Source: CAYMLQ01 sp964390795 (lineage in GTDB: Bacteria > Verrucomicrobiota > Kiritimatiellia > RFP12 > UBA1067). From it: 14,019 nucleotides of DNA. The notes below the pieces were generated by a model that saw only the letters and a program-made list of their open reading frames with translations, made no database searches and had not been told where the DNA came from. Numbering within the stretch: the first letter of the stretch is position 1; the number at the start of each line of letters is the position of its first letter. The DNA is taken from positions 1-14,019 of the forward strand of contig CAYMLQ010000120.1 of NCBI GenBank assembly GCA_964390795.1. The letters are read 5' to 3'. Of the stretch, positions 13,488 to 14,019 are shown one piece after another. A program made the translations under genes and the position numbers.

Positions 13488-14019
13488 ATGACAGCCCTTT
13501 TGCTCGCAGCCGCGCTCGCAGCGCAGGCCGACCTGCCTGTCCGCACTGAAAAAGTTTTCCTGCCCCGCCGCGCCCTTCCCGGCGACACCAACATGCGCCC
13601 GCTCGAGCCGATCGACACCGCCGCATGGGTCTGGCACCCGGAGTCCAACGGCGACGCCGCCCGCATCGCGGCCGGCCGCTCCGCCAACCGCGGCGTCAAC
13701 GTTCAGGCTTTCCCCGTCGCCTGGACGCACCCCGTGTTCCTGCGTTTCCGCAAACGCTTTGCCGTCACTGACGCGAGCCGGCCGGTGCGCGTCCACCTGA
13801 GCGCCGACGAGCGCTTCGAACTCCAGTGCGACGGCACGCGCGTCGCACGCGGCCCCGACCGCGGCGACCCGAACCACTGGAGCTTCGCCACCTACGACCT
13901 GAAGCTCACTGCCGGTGACCATACGCTCGAGGCGGTCGTCTGCTGGCTCGGCCCCTACTCCCCATGGGCGCAGACCAGTTGGCGCGGCGGCTTCATCCTC
14001 AAGGCCGAAGGCCCCTACG
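13488..14019 (+). CDS. Alpha-L-rhamnosidase-like (GH78-type) protein, N-terminal part, runs off right edge
   Basis: Open from ATG at 13488 to the window end, 177 codons visible. AAGGAG lies 7 nt upstream, making the start firm. A short Ala/Leu-rich leader (MTALLLAAALAAQA) looks like a signal peptide, though without the usual N-terminal positive charge. The beta-sandwich that follows has the features seen in N-terminal domains of alpha-L-rhamnosidases: AAWVWHP, FLRFRKRFAV, VHLSADERFELQCDGTRVARGP, YDLKLTAGDHTLEAVV, and QTSWRGGFILKAEG. The catalytic (alpha/alpha)6 barrel would lie beyond the edge, so activity cannot be confirmed and another multidomain glycosidase with the same N-terminal sandwich is possible. 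It is the only rightward gene, divergent from the zinc-ribbon gene across a 322-bp region that contains the MITE-like element. Confidence 0.6.
   Translation, partial: MTALLLAAALAAQADLPVRTEKVFLPRRALPGDTNMRPLEPIDTAAWVWHPESNGDAARIAAGRSANRGVNVQAFPVAWTHPVFLRFRKRFAVTDASRPVRVHLSADERFELQCDGTRVARGPDRGDPNHWSFATYDLKLTAGDHTLEAVVCWLGPYSPWAQTSWRGGFILKAEGPY

Noticed and set aside
13391..13922. Minus-strand reading frames opposite the rhamnosidase-like gene
   Set aside because: The plus-strand frame has a strong ribosome-binding site, a signal peptide and glycosidase-like domain features; the minus-strand frames have none.

Overview
The window reads as a chromosomal segment from a PVC-superphylum bacterium (Planctomycetota, Verrucomicrobiota or Kiritimatiellota; I cannot choose between them from sequence alone). 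The reasons are the GC-rich coding sequence and a gene set typical of that group: a DUF1549/DUF1553 protein, a DUF1501 protein with a twin-arginine signal, a secreted PPC-domain protein, a Tat-exported Gfo/Idh/MocA oxidoreductase, a sugar-phosphate-isomerase-like TIM barrel, a secreted GH2 glycosidase and the start of an alpha-L-rhamnosidase-like protein. Almost everything is on the minus strand. Only the last gene runs rightward.

Region by region (minus-strand genes are transcribed right to left). 1-2796: a likely operon of TIM-barrel isomerase, then Gfo/Idh/MocA oxidoreductase, then a HEAT-repeat exported protein that runs off the left edge. An array of 7-bp repeats separates the first two. 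2797-3134: an intergenic stretch with a small dyad, a possible remnant of a carbohydrate esterase C-terminus and hairpins 3' of the GH2 gene. 3135-6524: a large secreted GH2 glycoside hydrolase. 6525-6806: its upstream region, with two TGCGTGCA boxes exactly 21 bp apart. 6807-7365: a RelB/DinJ antitoxin followed by a YafQ-type toxin gene broken by an 11-bp tandem duplication. 7366-7604: the antitoxin promoter and operator-like dyad, a 12-bp tandem duplication, a 22-bp-arm hairpin and another pair of the same heptamers. 7605-12696: a tightly coupled three-gene operon, DUF1549/DUF1553 then DUF1501 then PPC-domain protein. 12791-13165: a small zinc-ribbon membrane protein. 13166-13487: a divergent intergenic region holding a 132-bp MITE-like palindromic element with 9-bp flanking direct repeats. 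13488 to the end: the N-terminal part of a secreted alpha-L-rhamnosidase-like protein.

How it fits together (inference): the GH2 enzyme and the rhamnosidase-like protein would release sugars outside the cytoplasm. The isomerase/oxidoreductase pair resembles modules that oxidise or epimerise unusual sugars, and the compact DUF1549/DUF1501/PPC operon is a PVC-type exported system of unknown function often found near glycan-degradation genes. The most clear-cut signals outside ordinary annotation are the precisely reconstructable toxin inactivation, the MITE-like element and the heptamer arrays abutting the 3' ends of two unrelated genes. I found no tRNA, rRNA, CRISPR array or recognisable transposase.
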